Shown: piece by piece, positions 33,301 through 40,515 of the stretch
Layout: every line of letters starts with the position of its first letter
Numbering within the stretch: the stretch's first letter is position 1
From: Adiantum capillus-veneris
Lineage: Eukaryota > Streptophyta > Polypodiopsida > Polypodiales > Pteridaceae
Direction: 5' to 3'
Length of the DNA: 64,000 nucleotides
Assembly: GCA_014529385.2 (NCBI GenBank)
Contig: CM043952.1
Span: 153,950,057 to 154,014,056, forward strand
Position numbers and translations under genes: made by a program
The notes under the pieces: generated by a model
Database searches by the model: none
What the model saw: the letters and a program-made list of their open reading frames with translations, nothing else
Told to the model about the DNA's origin: nothing

Positions 33301-33662
33301 ACACAAATCCTCCACTTCCCATCCTTCTTTGGACTGACTACTACTGGACTCACCCATTCTGTGGTCTCCACAGGGACTATGAACCCTGCCTTCAATAACT
33401 TGTCCACCTCTACCCGTAAGGCTTCCATTTGCTCTTGACCCATCCTTCTTAGCCTTTGCCGCATTGGCTTAGCACCTTCTTTCAGCTCTATATGCATCTC
33501 TTCACCCTTGAACCCTCTGATCTCTTCATATGAAGTAATGAACAAATCAGGAAAACTAGCCAGCATATGCAAAAATATATCCTTCTCCATAGTTGAGAGG
33601 TCTCCACTAATCATTTGCGTCATTAATTCCTGCTTCTTTGACAACTCAACCTTGGTTTGCAT
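30351..33662 (-). CDS. pol: Pol polyprotein of M1: RT, decayed RNase H, archaeal-type RNase H, integrase
   Basis: 1103 residues, no stops. RT: WVSPVVVSPKKDGKWRICVD, DGFSGYFQLKI, PFGLSNGPSFYQ and catalytic FMDD (Met220-Asp-Asp). The first RNase H (about 350-480) has lost its acids: FYVNPSVGDDAIGAMLL where IDAS is usual. A second, archaeal-type RNase H follows (about 505-625): LFFDGSYRKS (Asp512), SNNEAEYATLEAGL, IKGDALLVVKQ and a final NGEAHEAAQ. Integrase: H2C2 finger with GGHF and CRSCNRCQAF, then GIDAIGPL, LLSDKGPGF and GLNERFNGEL, with exactly 35 residues between the second Asp and Glu. The C-terminus has the KKHDLVLRYNSKLD and GPFKVVECFPNGTYQL blocks. The ATG is 6 nt after the gag stop, in another frame. 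The dual RNase H is the mark of the plant Tat lineage. Confidence 0.95.
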   Translation of the reverse strand: MQTKVELSKKQELMTQMISGDLSTMEKDIFLHMLASFPDLFITSYEEIRGFKGEEMHIELKEGAKPMRQRLRRMGQEQMEALRVEVDKLLKAGFIVPVETTEWVSPVVVSPKKDGKWRICVDFKPLNAATKKNPYPLPFIDQILDSVAGYERYSVCDGFSGYFQLKIALKDRTKTTFITPWGCYCYTVLPFGLSNGPSFYQERANWVLEPFIGSCVKAFMDDFCVYSSRVDHHEKLQMVLARYDECGGQLNPKKCHLAQPRVKLLGHMVSENGIEADPDKVKSIILLPSPMSTKQLATFIHKVKYMARFIPLSSQLLYPLQQVAKHDPLQWDDKCEEVFQEVKEVLGGLSAMQAPDWEKVFYVNPSVGDDAIGAMLLQKGKGSHYMRPVYCASRVKLAAKRKLSEVELVMASVIFSCRRFRHYLLPRPFVFLTSYAFLPQLINGINMSNVVKKWVIELQEFEFSFLVEDSTRATLADLLTYKENPLIVKEEVVRKVVEEVPQISNAHVLFFDGSYRKSHDAASGGIALYDPEGKLVCKRGFKLDAHSNNEAEYATLEAGLHICLKHGVRRLSIKGDALLVVKQVLGVWKSKNTSLKEMCFRIKGLLKNFEAWSIKHIERALNGEAHEAAQGMIGELFVLRTNLPLYHGRESLAQEEEFLLTGIIPKEIQKSKKYGFVRRAYRYKLIGDVLYMKGADLVLRRVPWREELYRVLEENHEGACGGHFALKITLHKILQEGYVWRSLHKDVHHWCRSCNRCQAFGKRVLKPELRKTTMAFDVFEKWGIDAIGPLPITSRGKSYILTAVDYLSRWAEAIEVKQITAKDVAKLVYDEICCKFGVPLELLSDKGPGFRAKLLDFLCTKMKIRHQHTTPYYPQCNGLNERFNGELVQILSKVTEHQGKNWDLELPSALWAYRTSVKTGTGFTPFHLVYGKEALLPVEVELPAVKMLEKLLGPPSDAFKERLLQLQEVQLDRMSALEHYGQMQDKALAKINEKVKSKGIKKHDLVLRYNSKLDSTFQKKFQIKWEGPFKVVECFPNGTYQLANLDGVLHKSRVNGLRLKLYHARLMMVEQDEFSEERVMSVRDEETCDAASLISLFAAADHE

Positions 33663-33668
33663 CAGCCC

Positions 33669-35759
33669 TTAAATCACTTCATAAGGCCCTTCACTTTCAT
33701 CTTCAACCTCATTCGCAAATGCAACTAAACCAAACTCCTGGATTTCTTTGTCCATCAAAAGAAATGCAACATCAGCATCCTCATCATTGCTGGTAGTGCT
33801 ATCACTGTCCTCATCTGTCACCGTGGAAGAGTCTTCATCACTAGACTCATCCTCATCTTCATAAAGCTCCTCTAATCGTTTCCTTGTGTCCATATTATAA
33901 AGCTTCTTGGTACCTGTCTTTCCATAGAGGCTAATCGTACCATGTCGCCAATCTTGAACAGCTCCCACTGCACGTAACCATGGTCTGCCCAGTATAATAG
34001 GATATGCTCCCAACCCTGCTGGCATCACATGAAAATCAACCACTGCCTTTGCATCATATGCCTCCACTTCTAAGCTCTTTACAACACCCAAGCATTTTAC
34101 TTTTTGATGGTTTGCCAATCTGATCCGAAAACCTGACACCCTAGCCACTGTGAGACCCATCTTCTCAACGCATGAGTGTGTTATGACGCATATTTGGGCT
34201 CCGCCATCCACATAACCTTGTCCCAAATTTTTCCTTTTATGCCACACATCTACTATTGGACAAATGTCTGGTAGCTCATCCATTGCCAACACCTTTACTA
34301 AACCTCTCTCTGGCTCTTTCTCCATTGGGTTAACCATCCTCTTCCACTGTCGCTTTAGCTTAGGCACCATCTCTATAAGCTGCCCAAAAGTAACATCTGC
34401 CTTCCTGCTCGTCAGATCCTCCTTTAAGTCATAGCTTAATTGCCCATCCCCTAGTGGAAAATCTGAAACATGAAACTTTTGACGAGCTCTCCTTTTCCTC
34501 TTGGCCTTGACATCCTCGCCTTCATGGCTCTTTCCTTTCTTCTTACTAGGACCTGGGGCACTTCTTCCTTCCTTATCCTCTGTGGTCCTCTTCCCAATAG
34601 GCATCACTAATGTATCCTCTAGCTTTGATGCCTTCTCCAAGGTGACTACACTTAGCACTTTTGTCTTTCCCTTTTCCTCCTGGGTCAGTCCACTCGTTCC
34701 TTCGTCTCCCTTAATTTCGATGCCATAATCATTTGACCTAGTTAGCACCTGTCTTGGCAATGGATACATGTCTCCCCCCATCCTTGGTGGCTTATCACAT
34801 TGCGGGCTGATGTGGCCCAACTCTCCACAATTATAACATGTGGGCGTCTGCCTCCAAAACCTACCATTGCTTTGTCCAACACCATTCCTAGGTCTTTCTT
34901 CACCTCCTGGATGATTTGCAAACCGCCCTCGACCTCGATTATTTCCCACTTGACCTAGCATGTTTAGGCTGAGATTCTTCATCAAATCTACCATTTGCCT
35001 CATGTCTTGCCTTAGGCCATCATCTTGCACTGCTGTAGTGACCACTGCTGGCATAACCTGAGTAGTAACAGGAACCATTGGTTCATGATGAACCCCTGAC
35101 ATACGACCTTGTAAAGAGTCCATAGGCTGAAATTCAGACCTCATGGGCAAAGACTCCACCCCTAACTGGCTCATTTTCCTCAGCTTCCACTCTTTGTTCC
35201 TTGCTACCTCTAGTGCATCTTCATATGTCCTAGGCTTCTTTAACTCCACTCTCCAACGTATATTCTCCCAAAGACCAGCCAAGAACCTGTCCTTCTTCAT
35301 CATGTCAGGCGGGGGTACCTGTGGTGCTAAAGCCTTGCACATTCGCTCCCATGCCAATGAAAACTTACGTATGTACGCATCTACTGGCTCACCTTCCTTC
35401 TGCACCAAACCTTGTACTTCTTGCCACACTTTGTCAGGATCTTCTATCTTCACAAACTCCACTTCCAATCCATGCCTTAGATTGTCCCAACTCAATCTTA
35501 TAGGTGGATCTGCTGCACGCAACTCCTCTTCAAATGCCTTGGACCAAACTCGTGCATCACTCTTCAAACAAATTTGGAGAAGGCGTAACATTTGCGTAGG
35601 GTCATGAATCTGGTTGGTAATGTAGGCAACCTCCATCTTTTCCAAAAATTCTTCCACATCTTCATCACTTCTTCCATGAAACTCCGGATAAGAGAAAGCC
35701 ATGGCCACCCAAATTATGATGCTTTGAGAACCCTTTCGAACACACGTGCAAGAACCCAA
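33669..35759 (-). CDS. gag: Gag-protease polyprotein of M1
   Basis: 696 residues from the first ATG; a better start may be Met20 (35702), MAFSYPEFHGRSDEDVEEFL, because the first 19 residues are Cys/Ser-rich and unlike Gag. Gag core (20-190): WENIRWRVELKKPRTYEDAL, VDAYIRKFSLAWERMCKAL. One CCHC knuckle CYNCGELGHISPQC at 308-321. Basic KKKGKSHEGEDVKAKRKRR at about 425-445. Protease near 510-620: GYVDGGAQICVI (Asp518, DGG triad) and PIILGRPWLRAVGAVQDW. The tail is strongly acidic (DEDESSDEDSSTVTDEDSDS). Pol begins 6 nt after its stop in a different frame; termination-reinitiation or frameshifting could couple them. Confidence 0.93.
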   Translation of the reverse strand: MGSCTCVRKGSQSIIIWVAMAFSYPEFHGRSDEDVEEFLEKMEVAYITNQIHDPTQMLRLLQICLKSDARVWSKAFEEELRAADPPIRLSWDNLRHGLEVEFVKIEDPDKVWQEVQGLVQKEGEPVDAYIRKFSLAWERMCKALAPQVPPPDMMKKDRFLAGLWENIRWRVELKKPRTYEDALEVARNKEWKLRKMSQLGVESLPMRSEFQPMDSLQGRMSGVHHEPMVPVTTQVMPAVVTTAVQDDGLRQDMRQMVDLMKNLSLNMLGQVGNNRGRGRFANHPGGEERPRNGVGQSNGRFWRQTPTCYNCGELGHISPQCDKPPRMGGDMYPLPRQVLTRSNDYGIEIKGDEGTSGLTQEEKGKTKVLSVVTLEKASKLEDTLVMPIGKRTTEDKEGRSAPGPSKKKGKSHEGEDVKAKRKRRARQKFHVSDFPLGDGQLSYDLKEDLTSRKADVTFGQLIEMVPKLKRQWKRMVNPMEKEPERGLVKVLAMDELPDICPIVDVWHKRKNLGQGYVDGGAQICVITHSCVEKMGLTVARVSGFRIRLANHQKVKCLGVVKSLEVEAYDAKAVVDFHVMPAGLGAYPIILGRPWLRAVGAVQDWRHGTISLYGKTGTKKLYNMDTRKRLEELYEDEDESSDEDSSTVTDEDSDSTTSNDEDADVAFLLMDKEIQEFGLVAFANEVEDESEGPYEVI

Positions 35760-36775
35760 AACTTTTCACTACCCAATCCCTAGAAACTTCAATGGAGCTC
35801 AGCTTTAGATAAGGACAAACACATGCACATCAAATGAGTTTTCGTAGTTGATCATTGGAATTACAACAGGAAAAGGACATTCCAGGATCTCTCTCAATCT
35901 TCTTGGCCCAAACATAAAGACTATGCGCTGCTGGAAAAAGATCTTCCTGGACACATGAACATTAATCTGAATTCTTTGAGTTAAATGAAAAGGAGTGAAC
36001 TGAGGGCCATTTTGATCATCCATTAAAGCCAACCATGAAGCTCCCAAGAAGGCACACCTGACTCAACCTCTGATTTTGCCAAAATTTCAGCAGCATAACA
36101 TCATAAATGGCTCAAAATACCAAAAAACCAGCCATCATAACTTGGGAAAATTTCGACAGAGTTTCCCCAGAAGTAGAGCAGTAGGAACCCAAAATATAGA
36201 CTGTCTATGTATGCATAAACTGTCAACAATAGAACCCGAGCATCAAGTAGGAATCACTAGTACATAGCCTATGGCGAGGTCACAAAAAGGGTGCTCCAGC
36301 TACCTGTATCACCGAAAGGATCTCCACATTTGAGAATCCCCCAGCTCAATAAAAACCTTACGCTATCGACCCTCACACGAAGGCTAATGCAAATCGCATA
36401 TAGTCAAGTTTAAGAAATGACTATCTTCCAGACCAAGTCTCAGAAATGGCTGGGACTGCCAAATACAACCAAGTATGGCTCCACAAATGCGTACAATGGC
36501 AGTTTCCACAAGTAACGTACAATTCAACAGACAATGCGCTCAAATAGGCGCCAAGTGATGCATTCCCACAACAATTGCAAGTGACATCACTGCTAGTATA
36601 TCACTGTACTCCAGCTACTTGTACCTGTGTGAATCACCTGTACCTGTACCTGTACCTGTGACCGTAACCTGTAACCTGTAATCTGCAACCTGCAACCTGT
36701 AACCCCGAATCTCGAAGCTTGAAGCTCGACGCAGAAGGTACTCGAAGAAGATCCTCCGTGGGGGCACCAAAAGAA
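35760..36775 (-). other. Untranslated leader and PBS region of M1
   Basis: About 1 kb between the 5' LTR and gag. The PBS position (36753-36772, minus) reads TTTTGGTGCCCCCACGGAGG; I could not assign a tRNA with confidence. Next to it are CCTGTA/ACAGGT hexamer repeats (about 36620-36705). No coding sequence supported. Confidence 0.6.
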
Positions 36776-37914
36776 TGTGAGCGGGATGAAAACACACACA
36801 GCGCCTCTATAACGACCCCACACACACTCTTGGGAAGATACACACACACACTATGGGGCACCACTCGGCTTACACAACACACCTGGCCGAGACAGGGAAC
36901 ACACCTCTGGAGTGAGAGGAGAGAGACTATCCACTTGCCCACTCCACACAGACACACACACACACACACCCAAAAAACTCAGCTCAAAAGAGGAGAATTT
37001 CTGATGTTTAGATACAAATGAGCTTGGGCCAACACCAATGGGTCAAACAGCTCACACAATATGGGTAAAATAAGCCAGATACAATCACAAACTGGAGCAG
37101 AAACTTCGCTCATAGGAGAAACTTACACAGAAAAACAGCAGGAAAAGAGTGAGGAATTTGGCAAAATGGACAGCGCCATCGCGTTCGGAACGGCCCAAAA
37201 CCCCAGTCTACAATGTCAAAGTGCTCAAATCCGACCTCGGATGAGCAGTTTACGGCCAAAACAGGCTCCAAAATGAGCAAAAACACAGCTGCGGCTGTTC
37301 CTCCTCTCTTCTCCACGTTTTTTCTGGTCTTTTCTCAGTTTTTTCAGTTCCCACACTTAGCTTTATTAGTTGGGCACCCTTGGCCTTTTAGATGACCTCA
37401 AACGGACCCCGAACAGGCCAAAAACTGACCTCGCAGTGCATAGTTGTCACCTTTTTGCATCATTCGCACACCTGGCACTCAACTTTTTTCCACTAATGCA
37501 TCTTGCCACCATGTGAAGTGGCCCCAAAAAGTGGTCCTAATGATGACCTTTCTGCATAACTCTCACAAGAAAACACCCACGTTGTGTTCGTCCTCATCCG
37601 CGTGCAAATATTGACCTCGTTCGCCCTCCTAACGCCACTAGATGCCATCTGACGCACCTGCTGACCTCACGTCGTCGGCCCGCGGATAGCTTCCTCGAGA
37701 AGTTTTACGCGCTATAAACTCCTCATTATTGTAGAAAATACATACTGGTACTGGTGATAGTGAAAATCGATGAACTATGTACATGCTGTCCTACTTGTAC
37801 ACATGTGGGCCCCACGTAACCACCTGGCTAAGGAAAATGGGCAATTCTTTATTTGATGCACCATGCATGTGTATGTACATATGCGCAATCCCTTGCTCCA
37901 AAAAACTCCTGACA
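36776..37914 (-). repeat. 5' LTR of M1
   Basis: 1139 bp, partner of 29182-30322. The minus-strand start TGTCAGG abuts CCGT of the chromovirus integrase. Confidence 0.97.
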
Positions 37915-38584
37915 CCGTCACACTCCATTCTTTGCTAATTATGGTCAACATCCCAAACAGGATATCCACAGACACTATCAAGTCAAGAATCCAACTGCTA
38001 TTTATCTTACACAACAATTATCTGCAATTCACAAAGAACTTACAATTCATATCAAAGAAGCTCAATCCAAGTATAAAGCAAGTGCAGATCTCCATCGCAT
38101 GCAGCATCCAAAATACAAAGAAGGGGATAAAGTGTGGCTCCTCCGACGTGATCTGCGTTCATCTCCTCCCTGTCAAAAGCTTGATTATCGAAGGCTTGGC
38201 CCGTTTAAAATTATCCGTCAAGTCAATCCAGTCACCTATCAACTCTGATTGCCCTCATCCATGAAAATCCATCCGGTCTTTCATGTCTCAGTCCTAGAAC
38301 CTTGTCACACATCTAAGATCCCAGGAAGAGCCCTACAACCACCTCCTCCGGTTGAGATTCAAAGACATGACGAATATGAGGTCGAGAAAGTCCTAGATTC
38401 TCAAGTTTCGCATGGCAGGTTACAATACTTGGTGCATTGGAAAGGCTATGATGTTAGTGAACGAACCTGGGAACCAGCACACAATCTACAACATGCATCT
38501 CTCAAATTCCAAGAGTTCCATCAACAACATCCATGGAATCCCAACTCAAGGAACACCACTGCTCCTCCTGGAACTCGTCGCTAG
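37915..38584 (+). pseudogene. Chromovirus integrase C-terminus and chromodomain, part right of M1
   Basis: Continues the integrase: TPFFANYGQHPKQDIHRHYQ, LHRMQHPKYKEGDKVWLLRR and LGPFKIIRQVNPVTYQL, then a TGA (38248 region) and SSMKIHPVFHVSVLEP. The final frame (38249-38584) carries a chromodomain: YEVEKVLDSQVSHGRLQYL, VHWKGYDVSERTWEPAHNL, LKFQEFHQQHP, with the aromatic cage residues Y, W and W in place. Chromodomains direct chromovirus integrase to chromatin marks. The early frame differs by one base from the ORF downstream, so this copy is broken. Confidence 0.92.
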
Positions 38585-38593
38585 AGGAGGGGG
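38583..38593 (+). other. Polypurine tract of the chromovirus
   Basis: AGAGGAGGGGG, three bases before the 3' LTR start TGTCATGG. It overlaps the last codons of the chromodomain ORF. Confidence 0.85.
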
Positions 38594-38596
38594 TAA

Positions 38597-39302
38597 TGTC
38601 ATGGATGCTTGAGAGTCAATCGCTGCCTGCATCATCGCCTATGTCATCGCCTACATCATCGCTAGAAGGCTCTAGAAGAATCTAGAAGGATCTAGAAGAT
38701 TCTAGAAGTTCTAAAAGTATCAAAGAGATTCTAGAAGTTTCTAGAAGCATAGAGAACATTTCGGAAGAATCTAAAAGTTTTTGGAAAGCTCTAGAAAGTT
38801 GAAGAAGGATCTAGAAGGTTCTAGAAGAACTAGAAGGATCAAGAAGTTTCTAGAAGCTTGGAGAAGATTCCGAAAGAATTTAGAAGTTTTTGGAAAGCTC
38901 TAGAAAGTTGAAGAAGGATCCAGAAGCTTTTAGAAGAACTAGAAGGATCAAGAAGGTTCTAGAAGATTCTAACCTCCTCAAGAAGAACCTAGAAAGTCCT
39001 AACCTCCTCAAACACTAGTATAAATAGGGGTCTTGGGCCACAAGCCCCTCAGTCTTGCCAACATCAGTTGTGAGGCTCCTATGAGGAAAGTCCTCTTCTA
39101 GTTCTTGTCTTATGTTCAAGTCTTGTCCTTGCAATCAAGCCTTGTCTTGTACTCAAGTCATGTAATCCAATTCTTGTATCTAGCTCTCTTAATAAAGTAT
39201 TAAGCCTTGTAATCAACATTAAGCTTATCATCAAGTCCCAAGTTCTTGTACATTGTGAGCACCTCCTCTTGCTCTCTTCTAGCACTATACGCGCTCATAA
39301 CA
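38597..39302 (+). repeat. 3' LTR of the chromovirus with heat-shock elements
   Basis: 706 bp, partner of 24603-25288. It repeats the heat-shock-element array (38695-38969), including four-unit sites at 38729-38746 and 38952-38969, and the TATA box at 39019-39026. Followed by target duplication GGTGT. Confidence 0.95.
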
Positions 39303-40196
39303 GGTGTTTCTTATTTTGCCACATTCATAGATAATTATCCTCGCAAATTTTGGGTTTATCTTTTTAAGTACAAGGATTAAGTGCTTGATGCATTCAAAAA
39401 GTTTGTTTCATTGGTGAGTTGACTACTCCTTACATCCTCCACAAAATGGTGTTGCATAGAGGATGAATACAACAATACTAAAGAAAGTCACATCTATGTT
39501 GTCTAATGCCAATCTACCCAAAGCATTTGGGGAGGAAGCAATTGCTACAACAATTCATCTTATCAATAGGTCACCTAATTGTGTGCTTGACGAGTAGGTT
39601 CTATAGATGATTTGGTCTAAAAAGGTTCATTCTAATGAACATCTTCAAGGTTTTGGTGGTGTCTCATAGCTCACAAATTAGGGCTTAAATTCACAAACCA
39701 ACCATACGAGAGGGTAGACGTCTTTAGACTACACTATTGATGCCCAAGAGCGCCGAAATCAACCCCTTCTAAAATCCACTATCCATGTAATCAACTTATT
39801 TCCATAGAGTCAAAATATGGATTTTAGTCCATGGTTGTGTTCCTCAAATTCTAGGGATTACGTATAGTGAATTTGGTTGTGTTTTGGCATCATTTGTAAC
39901 TAGAAATGTTAGGATAAGGCTTAGATGAAAGATACTTGTCTGGGACAATTTTGTGGATTTTGGTGCATGTATGAGACAGGAGATGGATTGATGGTGTTTT
40001 CCTTGAAGTGTTACATGTATTTTAGCCTCTACGCATTGATCAGGTGATCTACACACCTCAGATTGACAAGTAGATGTTGTCAAAGGCTCTTGCTATAGCT
40101 ATTTTGGGACACGTGTCTTGAGACCACAACACCAATCATTTCCTACTACTGCCAATGATTTTAGTAGCCCAATCATGCCAATCATTGCAAAGGTGT

Positions 40197-40222
40197 GGGG
40201 GGGGGGGGGGGGGGGGGGGGGG
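40197..40222. repeat. Homopolymer of 26 G (plus strand)
   Basis: Uninterrupted G run; length in the true genome is uncertain because such tracts are prone to sequencing and assembly error. Confidence 0.9.
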
Positions 40223-40438
40223 TCATGTGTTCTAGCCTCCAAGCCTCCATTGAGCCTTTGAGCGATGCAAGATCCTCCATAATTGCCTTCATCACAAGCT
40301 CTAAGACTCAAGATCTTTACGCTTCTTCCACCATAGCTAGATGCACTCAAGAAGCTATCGATCTTATTCCTTGAGAGTTTGATTCAAGAAATTCACTCCA
40401 CCAAATCCCTGGGAGCTTCAAGCTCCATGGCTCCCATC

Positions 40439-40440
<2 letters not shown>

Positions 40441-40484
<44 letters not shown>
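40441..40484. repeat. AG microsatellite
   Basis: About 22 uninterrupted AG/GA units. Confidence 0.95.
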
Positions 40485-40485
<1 letters not shown>

Positions 40486-40501
40486 ACCACCAACCACTAT
40501 A

Positions 40502-40513
40502 GCTCTGACACCA
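40502..40513 (-). other. Primer-binding site of initiator tRNA-Met type, minus strand
   Basis: Minus strand reads TGGTGTCAGAGC, one base from the canonical TGGTATCAGAGC of plant retrotransposons. Two bases upstream the presumed LTR ends in CATCA (plus 40516 on), consistent with an LTR lying to the right on the minus strand. Confidence 0.55.
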
Positions 40514-40515
40514 AT

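Larger units (their letters stand above)
29182..37914 (-). mobile_element. Tat-like Ty3/gypsy retrotransposon M1 with two intact ORFs, minus strand
   Basis: 8.7 kb. On the minus strand the LTRs read TGTCAGG...GCTCACA (5' LTR 36776-37914; 3' LTR 29182-30322) and differ by roughly twenty positions (about 98% identity by eye). The flanks carry CCGT on both sides (29178-29181, 37915-37918), a 4-bp match rather than the usual 5; removing M1 and one CCGT restores the chromovirus integrase frame. Gag-protease (33669-35759) and pol (30351-33662) are uninterrupted, so M1 is the best candidate for a recently active autonomous element here. Confidence 0.95.
24603..39302 (+). mobile_element. Chromovirus (Ty3/gypsy, chromodomain) with GGTGT target duplication, split by M1
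   Basis: LTRs 24603-25288 and 38597-39302 (TGTCATGG...CATAACA), perfect 5-bp duplication GGTGT at 24598-24602 and 39303-39307, PPT before the 3' LTR. Net length without M1 is about 6.0 kb. Gag, protease, RT-RNase H, integrase and a C-terminal chromodomain are all recognisable. The Gag wording (RSKFRGFLQQMRLFI, GTLLSGTALAWFAPLLE) and the RT block [22 protein letters not shown] resemble fungal and non-seed-plant Tcn1-like chromoviruses as I know them. Frameshifts and stops, plus the M1 insertion in integrase, inactivate this copy. Confidence 0.93.
24370..39670 (+). mobile_element. Decayed Ty1/copia element C2, split by the chromovirus
   Basis: Left piece (24370-24602): RLDHMSEKGVKALSHLAYL, then CEHCLYHKQTQSPHKQSGY and LIHSDICGPMPSVSLGG, which are copia pre-integrase and integrase start. 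Right piece (39303-39670): SYFATFIDNYPRKFWVYLF, YKDxVLDAFKKFVS, then TPPQNGVAxRMNTTILKKV and NRSPNCVLDE, the rest of the integrase. The two join in frame across the GGTGT duplication. Other copia domains are not found nearby; the fragment is dead. Confidence 0.85.
39671..40501 (-). pseudogene. Minus-strand fragment resembling the start of a retroelement gag
   Basis: Downstream (minus) of a tRNA-Met-type PBS, frames read APRDLVEWISYIE-like text, KIDSFLSA, and VMKAIMEDLASLKGSMEAW, a coiled-coil style N-terminus common in Gag proteins. It is interrupted by an AG tract (40441-40484) and a run of 26 G on the plus strand (40197-40222). Text to the left is unassigned. The identification is tentative and rests mainly on its place next to the PBS. 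Confidence 0.35.

Noticed and set aside
31813..35607. Plus-strand ORFs opposite M1 gag and pol
   Set aside because: Antisense shadows of the long minus-strand ORFs.
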